Source: an uncultured Coriobacteriaceae bacterium (lineage in GTDB: Bacteria; Actinomycetota; Coriobacteriia; Coriobacteriales; Eggerthellaceae). Taken from it: a stretch of 6,712 bases of DNA. Of this stretch, positions 1 to 6,305 are shown one piece after another. Where the stretch lies: positions 1 to 6,712 of the forward strand of contig CACXFZ010000148.1 in NCBI GenBank assembly GCA_902767025.1. The letters run 5' to 3'. Each line of letters opens with the position of its first letter. Position 1 is the first letter of the stretch. The notes under the pieces were generated by a model that was not told the DNA's origin, searched no databases, and saw nothing but the letters and a program-made list of their open reading frames with translations. The position numbers and the translations under genes are program-made.

Positions 1-487
1 CAACGAGCTGTTCGCGAAGGTGTGCGACAACCCCACCAACCCGGCCGATTCGCTCAAGTACGGTCAGAAGACCGTCGAGAAGCTGTTCAACCTCACCAAC
101 TACATCCGCTACATCGGCGTGGCCCTGGTGGCGCTGCTGATCTTCGTGGCGTTCGTGTTCATCAACAACACGATCCGCCTGTCGATCCTGGCGCGCCGCA
201 AGGAAATCGCCATCATGCGCCTGGTGGGTGCCTCGAACAACTTCATCCGCGGGCCCTTCCTGATGGAGGGTGCGCTGCACGCCATCATCGGTGCGGCGCT
301 TGCCGTGCTGGTGCTGGGCCTGCTGCGCGCCTTCGCCATCCCGCGCGTGCAGGGAGCACTGCCCTGGCTGCCCATCGATGTGTCGGGCAGCACGTTCTTG
401 ATGATCTACCTGATCCTGGTGGTTGCCGGTCTGGTTATCGGCCTGCTGGGTTCGGCCCTGGCCATGCGTCGCTACCTGAAGGTGTAA
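1..487 (+). CDS. ftsX: Cell division ABC transporter permease FtsX, C-terminal part (5' end outside window)
   Basis: FtsX is the membrane subunit of the FtsE-FtsX complex, which couples ATP hydrolysis by FtsE to activation of cell-wall hydrolases at the division site. The gene is cut by the window start; the reading frame begins at base 2 and shows the last 161 residues, about half of a typical FtsX of roughly 300 residues. Visible are the end of the extracellular loop, a membrane segment (YIGVALVALLIFVAFVF), the hallmark cytoplasmic stretch RRKEIAIMRLVGAS followed by FIRGPF and MEG, and two further hydrophobic segments, the last ending in a short basic tail (RRYLKV) before the TAA at 485-487. 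This permease-domain signature is characteristic of the FtsX/MacB superfamily; the S41 protease gene directly downstream supports FtsX, because ftsX and an S41 protease gene are also close in Bacillus. The ATPase gene ftsE would be expected just upstream, out of view. Confidence 0.93.
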   Translation, partial: NELFAKVCDNPTNPADSLKYGQKTVEKLFNLTNYIRYIGVALVALLIFVAFVFINNTIRLSILARRKEIAIMRLVGASNNFIRGPFLMEGALHAIIGAALAVLVLGLLRAFAIPRVQGALPWLPIDVSGSTFLMIYLILVVAGLVIGLLGSALAMRRYLKV

Positions 488-500
488 CGCTCAGCGAGCG
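488..500 (+). repeat. Small perfect inverted repeat directly after the ftsX stop codon
   Basis: CGCTC (488-492) and GAGCG (496-500) are perfectly complementary around a three-base loop AGC. The structure starts on the base after the ftsX stop codon. No T-run follows, so it is not a convincing intrinsic terminator. It ends one base before the weak purine stretch GAAG (501-504), the only Shine-Dalgarno candidate for the next gene, so it could affect ribosome entry or mRNA stability. With only five base pairs it may be chance. Confidence 0.3.
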
Positions 501-512
501 GAAGCATTTGCC

Positions 513-1793
513 ATGCCGTCCCGTCGGTCCGCACAAGTCAGCAGAGCAAACGTTGTGAGCAGCAGGTTGATTGCCCTTGCAATCGGCCTGCTGCTTGTTT
601 GCGGGGCCTTTGCGCTGGGCTTTTTGGCGCGCGGCAACCAGGTGCTGCTCGACCACTTCGGGTTCGGCTCGGGCATCACCAACGATGCCATCAATCCCGG
701 GCTGACCGTTTCGGGAAGCACCTACGATTCGCTGTCGGCTCGCGTGGCCGAAGTCCAGGGCGTGCTGGCGCACGACAGCCTGGACGAGTTCGACCTGGAA
801 GACGCCACGACCAAGGTGCTCTCCGCCACCACCGAAGCCGTGGCCGACCCGTACGTGCGCTATTACGATCCCGACCATTACGCGGCGTATCTGAAGGACG
901 TGTCCGGCAGCTACGCCGACGTGGGCGTGCTCTTCGCGGAGTTTCACGACCAGGCCTACGCCGTCGACGTGTTCCCGGGTTCTCAAGCCGAAGCCAAGGG
1001 CGTGCTGCCCGGCGACTTCGTCGTCGCAATCGACGGCGACCGCGGAAACAACGGGACATGGACGCAAGCCGAGGTGGTCAAGGCCGTCTCGCGCGAAGAA
1101 GGGGAGTCGGTGGTGATCACCTGGCGCCGTCCCGCCACGCTGGATTCGCAGGGCGGCTCGGAATACACCGTGACCTTGGAGTGCGCTTCGTCGTCGCAGG
1201 CGAACGTGACGAGCGCCATGCACGGCCAGGTGGGTTACGTCAAGCTGTCCCAGATCACCCAGAACGCCGACGAGCTGGTGAGCAACGCGATCAACGACCT
1301 GGCCTCCCAAGGCGCGGCGGCACTGGTGTTCGACCTGCGAGACAACCCCGGCGGTTACCTGACGCAGGCCATCGAGGTGAGCTCCCTGTTCGTCAGAAGC
1401 GGCGTGATCGTGGAGATCCAGACGAAGGACGCGCTGGCCACGCGCAACGCCACGGGCAGGGTCATGACCGAACTGCCGATGGTGGTGCTCGTGAACGAGT
1501 CAACCTCGGGTGGCGCCGAAGTCATCGCCGGTGCACTCCAGGACAACAAGCGGGCCTCGCTGATGGGGCGCAAGACCATGGGCAAGGGGTCGGTCCAGTC
1601 GATCTCCGAGCTGTCGTGGGGCGGTGCGCTGCGCTACACGTCGGCGTTCTACAAGACGCCGCTGGGATACGACATCAACAACGTGGGCATCTCCCCCGAT
1701 GTTGAGGTGGCCATGCCGGAAGGCGACCCGGAAGACACGCAGCTCACGCTGGCAATCGAAGCGGCCCAGGCCCTGGTGCCTGCGCAAGAATAA
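513..1793 (+). CDS. Membrane-anchored PDZ/S41-family C-terminal processing protease (CtpA/CtpB-like)
   Basis: This 426-residue protein has S41 C-terminal-processing peptidase architecture: a short basic N-terminus, one hydrophobic segment at about residues 18-38 (signal anchor or signal peptide), a helical region, a PDZ domain at about 130-206 (VGVLF, then VLPGDFVVAIDG) and the S41 core at about 238-400. Core landmarks are YVKLSQI, the LRDNPGGYL oxyanion-region motif (275-283), AGALQD (339-344) and GKGSVQ (357-362), which supplies the general-base Lys358 and Gln362. Such enzymes act outside the membrane, trimming proteins from their C-termini. The nucleophile motif is odd: STSGGAE (330-336) replaces the usual SASASE, and the position 25 residues before the catalytic Lys, normally Ser, is Gly333, with Ser332 beside it. 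The ATG at 513 fits the anchor sequence; its Shine-Dalgarno (GAAG at 501-504) is weak, and an in-frame GTG at 555 is an alternative start. It lies 25 bases after ftsX and six bases before rnr, so co-transcription is likely. Confidence 0.9.
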   Translation: MPSRRSAQVSRANVVSSRLIALAIGLLLVCGAFALGFLARGNQVLLDHFGFGSGITNDAINPGLTVSGSTYDSLSARVAEVQGVLAHDSLDEFDLEDATTKVLSATTEAVADPYVRYYDPDHYAAYLKDVSGSYADVGVLFAEFHDQAYAVDVFPGSQAEAKGVLPGDFVVAIDGDRGNNGTWTQAEVVKAVSREEGESVVITWRRPATLDSQGGSEYTVTLECASSSQANVTSAMHGQVGYVKLSQITQNADELVSNAINDLASQGAAALVFDLRDNPGGYLTQAIEVSSLFVRSGVIVEIQTKDALATRNATGRVMTELPMVVLVNESTSGGAEVIAGALQDNKRASLMGRKTMGKGSVQSISELSWGGALRYTSAFYKTPLGYDINNVGISPDVEVAMPEGDPEDTQLTLAIEAAQALVPAQE

Positions 1794-1799
1794 GCGCAC

Positions 1800-3854
1800 A
1801 TGCCACGTTCGACATCCCATACGCGCCGCAAAGCGCGCAGCAACCCACGTGGCTACCTGTCCGTCACGCAGGCGGGGTACGGGTTCGTCAAAACCGCCGA
1901 AGGCGAGTACTTCGTGCCCCGTTCCAAGCTGGGCGGGGCGTTCGATGGCGACCTGGTCGAGATCGCGCCTTCCAGAAGGCAGGCAGAGCATGCCGGCGAC
2001 GGCCCGGCCCAGGCCCAGCGCCGCCCGTCGGCGCGCGTGGTGGCGGTGATCGAGCGGTCGCATCACAGCGTGGTGGGGCGCTACGAGGTGGCCGACCCCT
2101 TCGGCGTGGTGGTTCCCGTCGACCACCGCATCGGATACGACATCTTCACGATGCGCGCCGACAACCCGACCATCCCCGATGGCGCGCTGGTCAGGGTGCG
2201 CATCGTCGAGTACCCATCTCGCAACACGGCGGCCACGGGCGTGGTGGAGCAGGTGCTGGGCGAGGACGGCGACGTGCGCGCCGACATCGAATCGGTGGTG
2301 GTCCGCAACAAGTTCGACAAGGCCTTCCCCGATGCGGCGATCGAGCAGGCGCAAGAAGCGCGCGTGGATGCCGAGGGGGCGCTGGCGGCGGGGTACCGCG
2401 ACATCACCGACCGCTTCGCCTTCACGGTGGACCCGCGCGATGCGCGCGACTTCGACGACGCCGTCTCGGTGATCGACCGGGGAGATGGCAGCGTGCTCGT
2501 GGGCATTCACATTGCGGACGTGTCGCATTACGTGCCCTGGGACAGCGCCGTGGACAAGGCGGCACGCGACCGTGCGACCAGCGTGTACCTGGCCGACCGC
2601 GTGGTGCCGATGCTGCCAGAGGAACTGAGCAACGACATCTGCTCGCTGGTGCCGGGGAAGGAGCGCCGGGTGGTCACCGTCGACGTGGTGCTGGACAAGG
2701 ATTGCCAGGTGTGCTCGGTCGACGCGTACCCGTCGATCTTCCGGTCGCGCGCGCGGTTGAGCTACGACATGGCGGAGTGCTTCATCCAGGACATCCGCGC
2801 CGGGAGGGGAGTCGAGCACGCGCATGCCCGCGCGGCAAGCTGCGACCCTCCGCAGGGCGCGAATGTGCTGGCGCTTGGGGACGCATCCTCCATCTACGAA
2901 GCCCTGCGCCACCTCGACCGCATGGCCCAGAAGCGGGCCTGGGCGCGCAAGCAGGCCGGCGGCATCGACATCGAGTCGACCGAGGCCAAGGTGGTGCTCG
3001 ACGACGCCGGCGAACCCGTCGACGTGTCGCTGCGCCGCAAGACCTGCGCGACGTCGTGCATCGAAGAGGCCATGATCCTGGCCAACGAATGCGTGGCCAC
3101 GATGCTGGTGAACGCGCACCTTCCCGGAATCTTCCGCGTGCACGAACCCCCCGCGCCCGAAGCGCTGGAATCCCTGTTGCCGGTGCTGCAGGAGTTCGAC
3201 GTGGTGCGCACGCCCGCCGAGACCGGCCAGGTGCTTGCGGGAAACCCCTACGCGATCCAATCGGTCTTGGACGCCGTGAAGGGCAGGCCCGAGGCGGAGT
3301 TGGTGAGCTCGCTGGTGCTGCGCAGCATGCAGCGCGCCGTCTACCGCCCGACCTGCGATGGCCATTTCGGGTTGGCGAGCGAGCGGTACTGCCATTTCAC
3401 GAGTCCCATCAGGCGCTATCCCGACCTCGTCGTGCACCGCATGCTCAAGGCACATGTTGCAGGCGAGCTGCCCCTCACGTACGACGCGCAGTGCCGGGCC
3501 CTTCCCGAGGTCGCCTCCCATGCATCGCGCCAGGAGCGCGTGGCCGAGGCTGCCGAGCGCGAGACGCAGGAGCTCATGCTGGTGTCCTACATGGCGCGCT
3601 TCGTCGGGGAGACCTTCGAGGGCATCGTGTCGGGGGTGGCGACGCACGGCATCTTCGTGCGGCTGGAGAACACGGTCGAAGGCGTGGTGCAGATGCGCGA
3701 CCTGGGTGCCGAGTACTTCGCGCTCGACCCGCTTGCCCACAAGCTCACGGGCCAGGATACGGGCCGCGTGCTCCGGCTGGGGCAGCGCGTGCGCGTGCTG
3801 CTGGTGGATGCTCCCGCCCACGCGACCAAACTTGCATTGCGCCTGGTTTCGTAG
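1800..3854 (+). CDS. rnr: Ribonuclease R (3'-5' exoribonuclease, RNB family)
   Basis: RNase R degrades structured RNA from the 3' end and, in trans-translation, non-stop mRNA. The 684-residue protein has an N-terminal cold-shock/OB domain (about 17-56: RGYLSVTQAGYGFV, YFVPRSKLGGAFDGD), a second OB domain, the RNB catalytic domain (from about 200) and a C-terminal S1 domain (about 604-683: FEGIVSGVATHGIFVRL). The catalytic metal-binding cluster is intact: DPRDARDFDDAV supplies Asp211, Asp217, Asp219 and Asp220. YCHFTSPIRRYPDL (530-543) carries the conserved arginines. It is shorter than the E. coli enzyme (813 residues), lacking the N-terminal helix-turn-helix extension and the Lys-rich C-terminal tail. 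About 24 extra residues rich in Ala, Arg and His lie near 335-358, and there are 11 cysteines. The ATG is in phase with the S41 stop codon two codons upstream, so no earlier start exists; the Shine-Dalgarno is weak, suggesting coupling to the protease gene. Confidence 0.96.
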   Translation: MPRSTSHTRRKARSNPRGYLSVTQAGYGFVKTAEGEYFVPRSKLGGAFDGDLVEIAPSRRQAEHAGDGPAQAQRRPSARVVAVIERSHHSVVGRYEVADPFGVVVPVDHRIGYDIFTMRADNPTIPDGALVRVRIVEYPSRNTAATGVVEQVLGEDGDVRADIESVVVRNKFDKAFPDAAIEQAQEARVDAEGALAAGYRDITDRFAFTVDPRDARDFDDAVSVIDRGDGSVLVGIHIADVSHYVPWDSAVDKAARDRATSVYLADRVVPMLPEELSNDICSLVPGKERRVVTVDVVLDKDCQVCSVDAYPSIFRSRARLSYDMAECFIQDIRAGRGVEHAHARAASCDPPQGANVLALGDASSIYEALRHLDRMAQKRAWARKQAGGIDIESTEAKVVLDDAGEPVDVSLRRKTCATSCIEEAMILANECVATMLVNAHLPGIFRVHEPPAPEALESLLPVLQEFDVVRTPAETGQVLAGNPYAIQSVLDAVKGRPEAELVSSLVLRSMQRAVYRPTCDGHFGLASERYCHFTSPIRRYPDLVVHRMLKAHVAGELPLTYDAQCRALPEVASHASRQERVAEAAERETQELMLVSYMARFVGETFEGIVSGVATHGIFVRLENTVEGVVQMRDLGAEYFALDPLAHKLTGQDTGRVLRLGQRVRVLLVDAPAHATKLALRLVS

Positions 3855-3869
3855 CGCGTTTGCGATGCC

Positions 3870-3888
3870 GCAGGGCGCCGCACCCTGC
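3870..3888 (+). repeat. Hairpin overlapping the prsW promoter (possible weak attenuator after rnr)
   Basis: GCAGGG (3870-3875) pairs perfectly with CCCTGC (3883-3888) across a seven-base loop, 15 bases after the rnr stop. The run that follows is TATGATGGG rather than a T-tract, so it is not a classical intrinsic terminator. Its right arm shares bases with the inverted repeat at 3879-3901, so the two structures cannot form at the same time in one RNA. Confidence 0.4.
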
Positions 3889-3901
3889 TATGATGGGTGC
3901 G
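3879..3901 (+). promoter_or_regulatory. Perfect 7-bp inverted repeat framing the -10 element (candidate operator)
   Basis: CGCACCC (3879-3885) and GGGTGCG (3895-3901) are perfect reverse complements separated by exactly the nine bases of the extended -10 element. A dimeric regulator bound here would block the promoter. The left arm also belongs to the competing hairpin at 3870-3888. Which regulator might bind is unknown. Confidence 0.4.
3886..3894 (+). promoter_or_regulatory. Extended -10 promoter element upstream of prsW
   Basis: TGCTATGAT is a full extended -10 motif (TGn followed by TATGAT, one mismatch to TATAAT), 35 bases before the prsW start. No good -35 box is found 16-18 bases upstream (TGCCGC is the nearest), which is tolerated for extended -10 promoters. 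Transcription would start near 3901. It lies in the longest spacer of the window (75 bases), which supports a separate transcription start for prsW and the genes after it. Confidence 0.5.
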
Positions 3902-3912
3902 AAGCAGGTAAC

Positions 3913-3918
3913 GGAAGG
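3913..3918 (+). promoter_or_regulatory. Ribosome binding site of prsW
   Basis: GGAAGG lies 11 bases before the ATG at 3930. It decides between that ATG and the out-of-frame ATG at 3920, which is too close to the purine run. The chosen start begins directly with the hydrophobic segment typical of PrsW. Confidence 0.6.
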
Positions 3919-3929
3919 AATGCGCGCGC

Positions 3930-4721
3930 ATGGAAATCTTGCTCATACTGGCGGTGCTGCCGGCGGCGTGGCTGCTGCGCTACATCTACCGGCTCGATCC
4001 GGTGGAAAAGGAGCCAGCCGGCCTGCTCGGCCGTCTGCTCATCCTGGGCGCCGTCGCATGCATTCCCGCCGTCATCCTCGAGCACCTGGGGATGACGTAC
4101 CTGATGGACGGGCGCCTGGGCTACGGCATTCCGTCGCTGCTCTTCGAGAACTTCATCATCGTCGCGCTGTCGGAAGAGGCGTGCAAGATGGTCTTCCTGC
4201 GCCTGAAGACGTGGAACAGCAGCGAGTTCAACTACGTGTTCGACGGCGTGGTCTACGCCGTGTTCGTCTCGCTGGGGTTCGCCATTCTGGAAAACATCGG
4301 CTACGTGATGGAGTTCGGCCTGGGCACGGCGTTCGTTCGCGCCTTCACGGCCATACCGGGCCATGCCGTGTTCGGCCTGTTCATGGGGTGCTTCTACGGG
4401 TTCGAGAAGCGCGCGAGCATGGGCGATCATCCCGCATCCCGCATCCCGTTCGCCATCTGCTCGCTGGCGGTTCCCGTGTTCTGCCACGGCTTCTACGATT
4501 TCTGCGCGAGCATGCCCGGCGATGGCTTCCTGTTCGTGTTCTTCGGGTTCTTGCTGCTGATGGTGTTCGTGGCGGCGTACCTGGCGAAGTGGATGTCCAA
4601 AGCGGCCCATCAGGTGCACGGCGGCATGCCCGACCAAGAGGTCTTTGCTACGATGGAAGACGAGCGACCCGTGCCCCCTCCGTTCGAGGAGTACACGGGC
4701 GGGCGCACCGACTACTGGTAA
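3930..4721 (+). CDS. prsW: PrsW-family intramembrane metalloprotease
   Basis: This is a 263-residue multi-span membrane protein of the PrsW (peptidase M82) family. In Bacillus subtilis, PrsW makes the first cut in the anti-sigma factor RsiW during envelope stress; the substrate here is unknown and no sigma or anti-sigma gene is in view. The first hydrophobic segment starts at residue 2 and is followed by LDPVEKEP, typical of the family. The signature motifs are all present: SEEACK (81-86, the Glu-Glu pair), FDGVVYA (104-110) leading to GFAILEN (116-122), PGHAVFG (143-149) and CHGFYDF (185-191), giving His145 and His186 as probable metal ligands with Glu82/Glu83. The last membrane segment ends near 219, leaving a soluble tail of about 45 residues with acidic and Pro-rich patches. 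It has its own predicted promoter and good ribosome-binding site, and is followed 13 bases later by the M42 peptidase gene, with which it probably forms a transcription unit. Confidence 0.9.
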   Translation: MEILLILAVLPAAWLLRYIYRLDPVEKEPAGLLGRLLILGAVACIPAVILEHLGMTYLMDGRLGYGIPSLLFENFIIVALSEEACKMVFLRLKTWNSSEFNYVFDGVVYAVFVSLGFAILENIGYVMEFGLGTAFVRAFTAIPGHAVFGLFMGCFYGFEKRASMGDHPASRIPFAICSLAVPVFCHGFYDFCASMPGDGFLFVFFGFLLLMVFVAAYLAKWMSKAAHQVHGGMPDQEVFATMEDERPVPPPFEEYTGGRTDYW

Positions 4722-4727
4722 GAAAGG
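4722..4727 (+). promoter_or_regulatory. Ribosome binding site that sets the M42 peptidase start
   Basis: GAAAGG begins on the base after the prsW stop codon and lies seven bases before the ATG at 4735. The frame is open upstream to an ATG at 4645 inside prsW, but that start has no comparable site and would add 30 residues not expected for the family. Confidence 0.7.
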
Positions 4728-4734
4728 CGTTTTC

Positions 4735-5823
4735 ATGAAGAAGAAGGATCTTGAGTTCCTGTCCCAGCTGGTGGGCACCCCGTCGGTAACGGGGACGGAG
4801 GCTGCGGTGGCGTCGTTGGTGCGCGAGCGCCTGGCGGGTGTCGCGGACTCGATCGAAACCAATGTCATGGGCTCGGTGCATGCCCGCGTGTTGGGCAGTG
4901 CCCATGGTGCGCAGGACGACAAACGCGTGCCCAGCGTGATGCTCGCGGCCCACATGGACGAGATCGGCCTGATGGTCCACTACATTTCCGACGACGGGTT
5001 CCTGAGCGTGTCGGCGGTAGGCGGCGTGGACGCCGGCCTGCTTCCCGGCCTGCGGGTGGACGTCCATACCCAGGAAGGTCCCATCCGCGGCGTGGTGGGG
5101 CGCATGCCCATCCATCTGGTTCCCGCGCGGGACCGCAAGCGCGTGGCGCCCTTGGACAAACTCGTCATCGACGTGGGCCTGCCGGGCGAGAAGGTGCGCA
5201 AGCTGGTGCGTATCGGCGATACCGTCACCTACGGCGTGGGATTCGAGACCTTCGGTGACTACTGCGCGGTGTCGCGTGCGTTCGACGACAAGGCGGGCGT
5301 GTTCGTGGCCATGCGCGTGGCAGAAGAGCTTTCGGGCAAGGGCGGGGCGCGTGCCGACTACACCTGCTGCGCCACCGTGCAGGAAGAGATCGGCCTGCGG
5401 GGCGGGCGCACCAGCGCCTATGCGGTGGATGCCGATGTGGTGCTGGCGTTCGACGTCACGCACGCCACCGACTACCCGGGGATCGAGCAGGCGAAGTTCG
5501 GCAAGATCGAGCTGGGCGCCGGCCCGGTGATCGCGCGCGGCCCCAACATCAACCCGGTGGTCTTCGAGCGCCTGGTGGCGGCGGCAGAGGCCGAAGGCAT
5601 CGCCTACCAGGTGGAGGCGGAGCCCGGCGTCACGGGCACCGATGCGGGGGCCATGCAGGTCGAGCGCGGTGGCAAGGCGGCGGGTCTGGTGTCGCTGCCG
5701 TTGCGCTACATGCACACGCCCACCGAGACGATCAACCTGAACGACGTGGACGCGTGCATCAGGCTGATCGCCCGCTTCGTCCGCGACCTGGACGAGGACA
5801 TCTCGTTCGTTCCCGGCATGTAG
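4735..5823 (+). CDS. M42-family metallo-aminopeptidase (TET / glutamyl aminopeptidase type)
   Basis: The product (362 residues) is a cytosolic two-metal aminopeptidase of family M42, whose members form large tetrahedral (TET) complexes that remove N-terminal residues from short peptides left by other proteases. The N-terminus MKKKDLEFLSQLVGTPSVTGTE is typical. The two-metal site is complete: AAHMDEIG (His73 and Asp75), AFDDKAG (Asp184, probably bridging), QEEIGLRGG (Glu217 as general base, Glu218 as ligand), FDVTHATDYPG (Asp240) and RYMHTPTE (His327). GVTGTDAG and the RGGK stretch are further family landmarks. A PDZ-like dimerisation/tetramerisation insert is expected between about 80 and 170. 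Substrate preference cannot be read from the sequence; older annotations as cellulase/endoglucanase for this family are misleading. It ends six bases before smpB and in the same phase, suggesting co-transcription. Its metals are commonly Zn or Co in the family. Confidence 0.92.
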   Translation: MKKKDLEFLSQLVGTPSVTGTEAAVASLVRERLAGVADSIETNVMGSVHARVLGSAHGAQDDKRVPSVMLAAHMDEIGLMVHYISDDGFLSVSAVGGVDAGLLPGLRVDVHTQEGPIRGVVGRMPIHLVPARDRKRVAPLDKLVIDVGLPGEKVRKLVRIGDTVTYGVGFETFGDYCAVSRAFDDKAGVFVAMRVAEELSGKGGARADYTCCATVQEEIGLRGGRTSAYAVDADVVLAFDVTHATDYPGIEQAKFGKIELGAGPVIARGPNINPVVFERLVAAAEAEGIAYQVEAEPGVTGTDAGAMQVERGGKAAGLVSLPLRYMHTPTETINLNDVDACIRLIARFVRDLDEDISFVPGM

Positions 5824-5829
5824 GCGACC

Positions 5830-6297
5830 ATGGCCGAGCGGGAAGAAAAGACCATCGCCACCAACCGGCGTGCGCGCCATGATTACGAGGTCCTGCGCAC
5901 GGTGGAGGCCGGACTCGTGCTGACGGGTACCGAGGTGTGCTCGCTGCGCGAGAACAACTGCCAGGTCAAGGACAGCTTCGCGATGGTGCGCAACGGCGAG
6001 GCCTGGCTGATGGGTTTGCACATCGCCCCCTACAGCCACGGCAACATCGCAAACCCCGATCCCGACCGCAACCGCAAATTGCTGCTGCACAAGAAGGAGA
6101 TCCGCAGCCTGCAGGAAGCGGTGCGCGAAAAGGGCATGGCCCTGGTGCCGCTGCGGCTGTACTTCAACAAGGCGAACCTGGTCAAGGTCGAAATCGCCGT
6201 GTGCCGCGGCAAGAAGCTCTACGACAAGCGCGCCAGCATCGCCAAGCGCGACTCTGCGCGCGACATCGACCGTGCCCTGAAGGAACGCAACCGATAG
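5830..6297 (+). CDS. smpB: SsrA-binding protein SmpB (trans-translation)
   Basis: SmpB binds tmRNA (ssrA) and places it in the A site of ribosomes stalled on broken mRNA, so the nascent chain is tagged for degradation and the mRNA released, with RNase R as a known partner in E. coli. The 155-residue length is normal. Family motifs are clear: IATNRRARHDYEVL (9-22), GLVLTGTEVCSLRE (29-42), VKDSFAMV (47-54), LHIAPYSHGN, the DPDRNRKLLLHKKEI stretch that contacts tmRNA, and the basic C-terminal tail ending in LKERNR, the part that probes the empty mRNA channel. The ATG at 5830 has only a weak Shine-Dalgarno and lies two codons after the in-phase M42 stop, which suggests translation coupled to the upstream gene. 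No tmRNA gene is found in the window, although ssrA is often adjacent to smpB in other bacteria. Confidence 0.97.
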   Translation: MAEREEKTIATNRRARHDYEVLRTVEAGLVLTGTEVCSLRENNCQVKDSFAMVRNGEAWLMGLHIAPYSHGNIANPDPDRNRKLLLHKKEIRSLQEAVREKGMALVPLRLYFNKANLVKVEIAVCRGKKLYDKRASIAKRDSARDIDRALKERNR

Positions 6298-6300
6298 GAG
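6296..6300 (+). promoter_or_regulatory. Strong ribosome binding site overlapping the smpB stop codon
   Basis: AGGAG overlaps the last two bases of the smpB TAG stop and sits five bases before the ATG at 6306. Among the junctions in this window it is one of the strongest Shine-Dalgarno matches. It supports translation of the acidic ORF that follows, coupled to smpB. Confidence 0.7.
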
Positions 6301-6305
6301 CAGCC

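Noticed and set aside
435..1310. 291-codon minus-strand frame opposite the end of ftsX and the S41 protease
   Set aside because: It is an antisense shadow with typical His/Arg/Gly-rich composition and overlaps the PDZ and protease domains on the + strand.
1500..3821. 773-codon open frame on the minus strand opposite the S41 protease and rnr
   Set aside because: It is rich in His, Arg, Ala and Gly with no family motif, as expected for the antisense of GC-rich coding DNA. The + strand genes there have complete catalytic motifs.
3870..3888. Intrinsic terminator for rnr
   Set aside because: The six-base-pair stem is followed by TATGATGGG, not a T-run; it is kept only as a hairpin overlapping a promoter.
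4645..4734. Longer M42 peptidase starting inside prsW
   Set aside because: The added 30 residues are an out-of-frame reading of the prsW tail; ATG 4735 has a well-spaced GAAAGG and gives a normal family N-terminus.
2702..4738. 678-codon + strand frame crossing rnr, the promoter spacer and prsW
   Set aside because: It is very rich in Arg, Gly, Ala and Pro, with no domain, and overlaps two genes with complete family motifs; it is an out-of-frame shadow.
4648..6090. 480-codon open frame on the minus strand opposite the M42 gene and smpB
   Set aside because: It is a composition-driven shadow (His, Val, Ala, Arg) spanning two clear + strand genes, with no recognisable domain.
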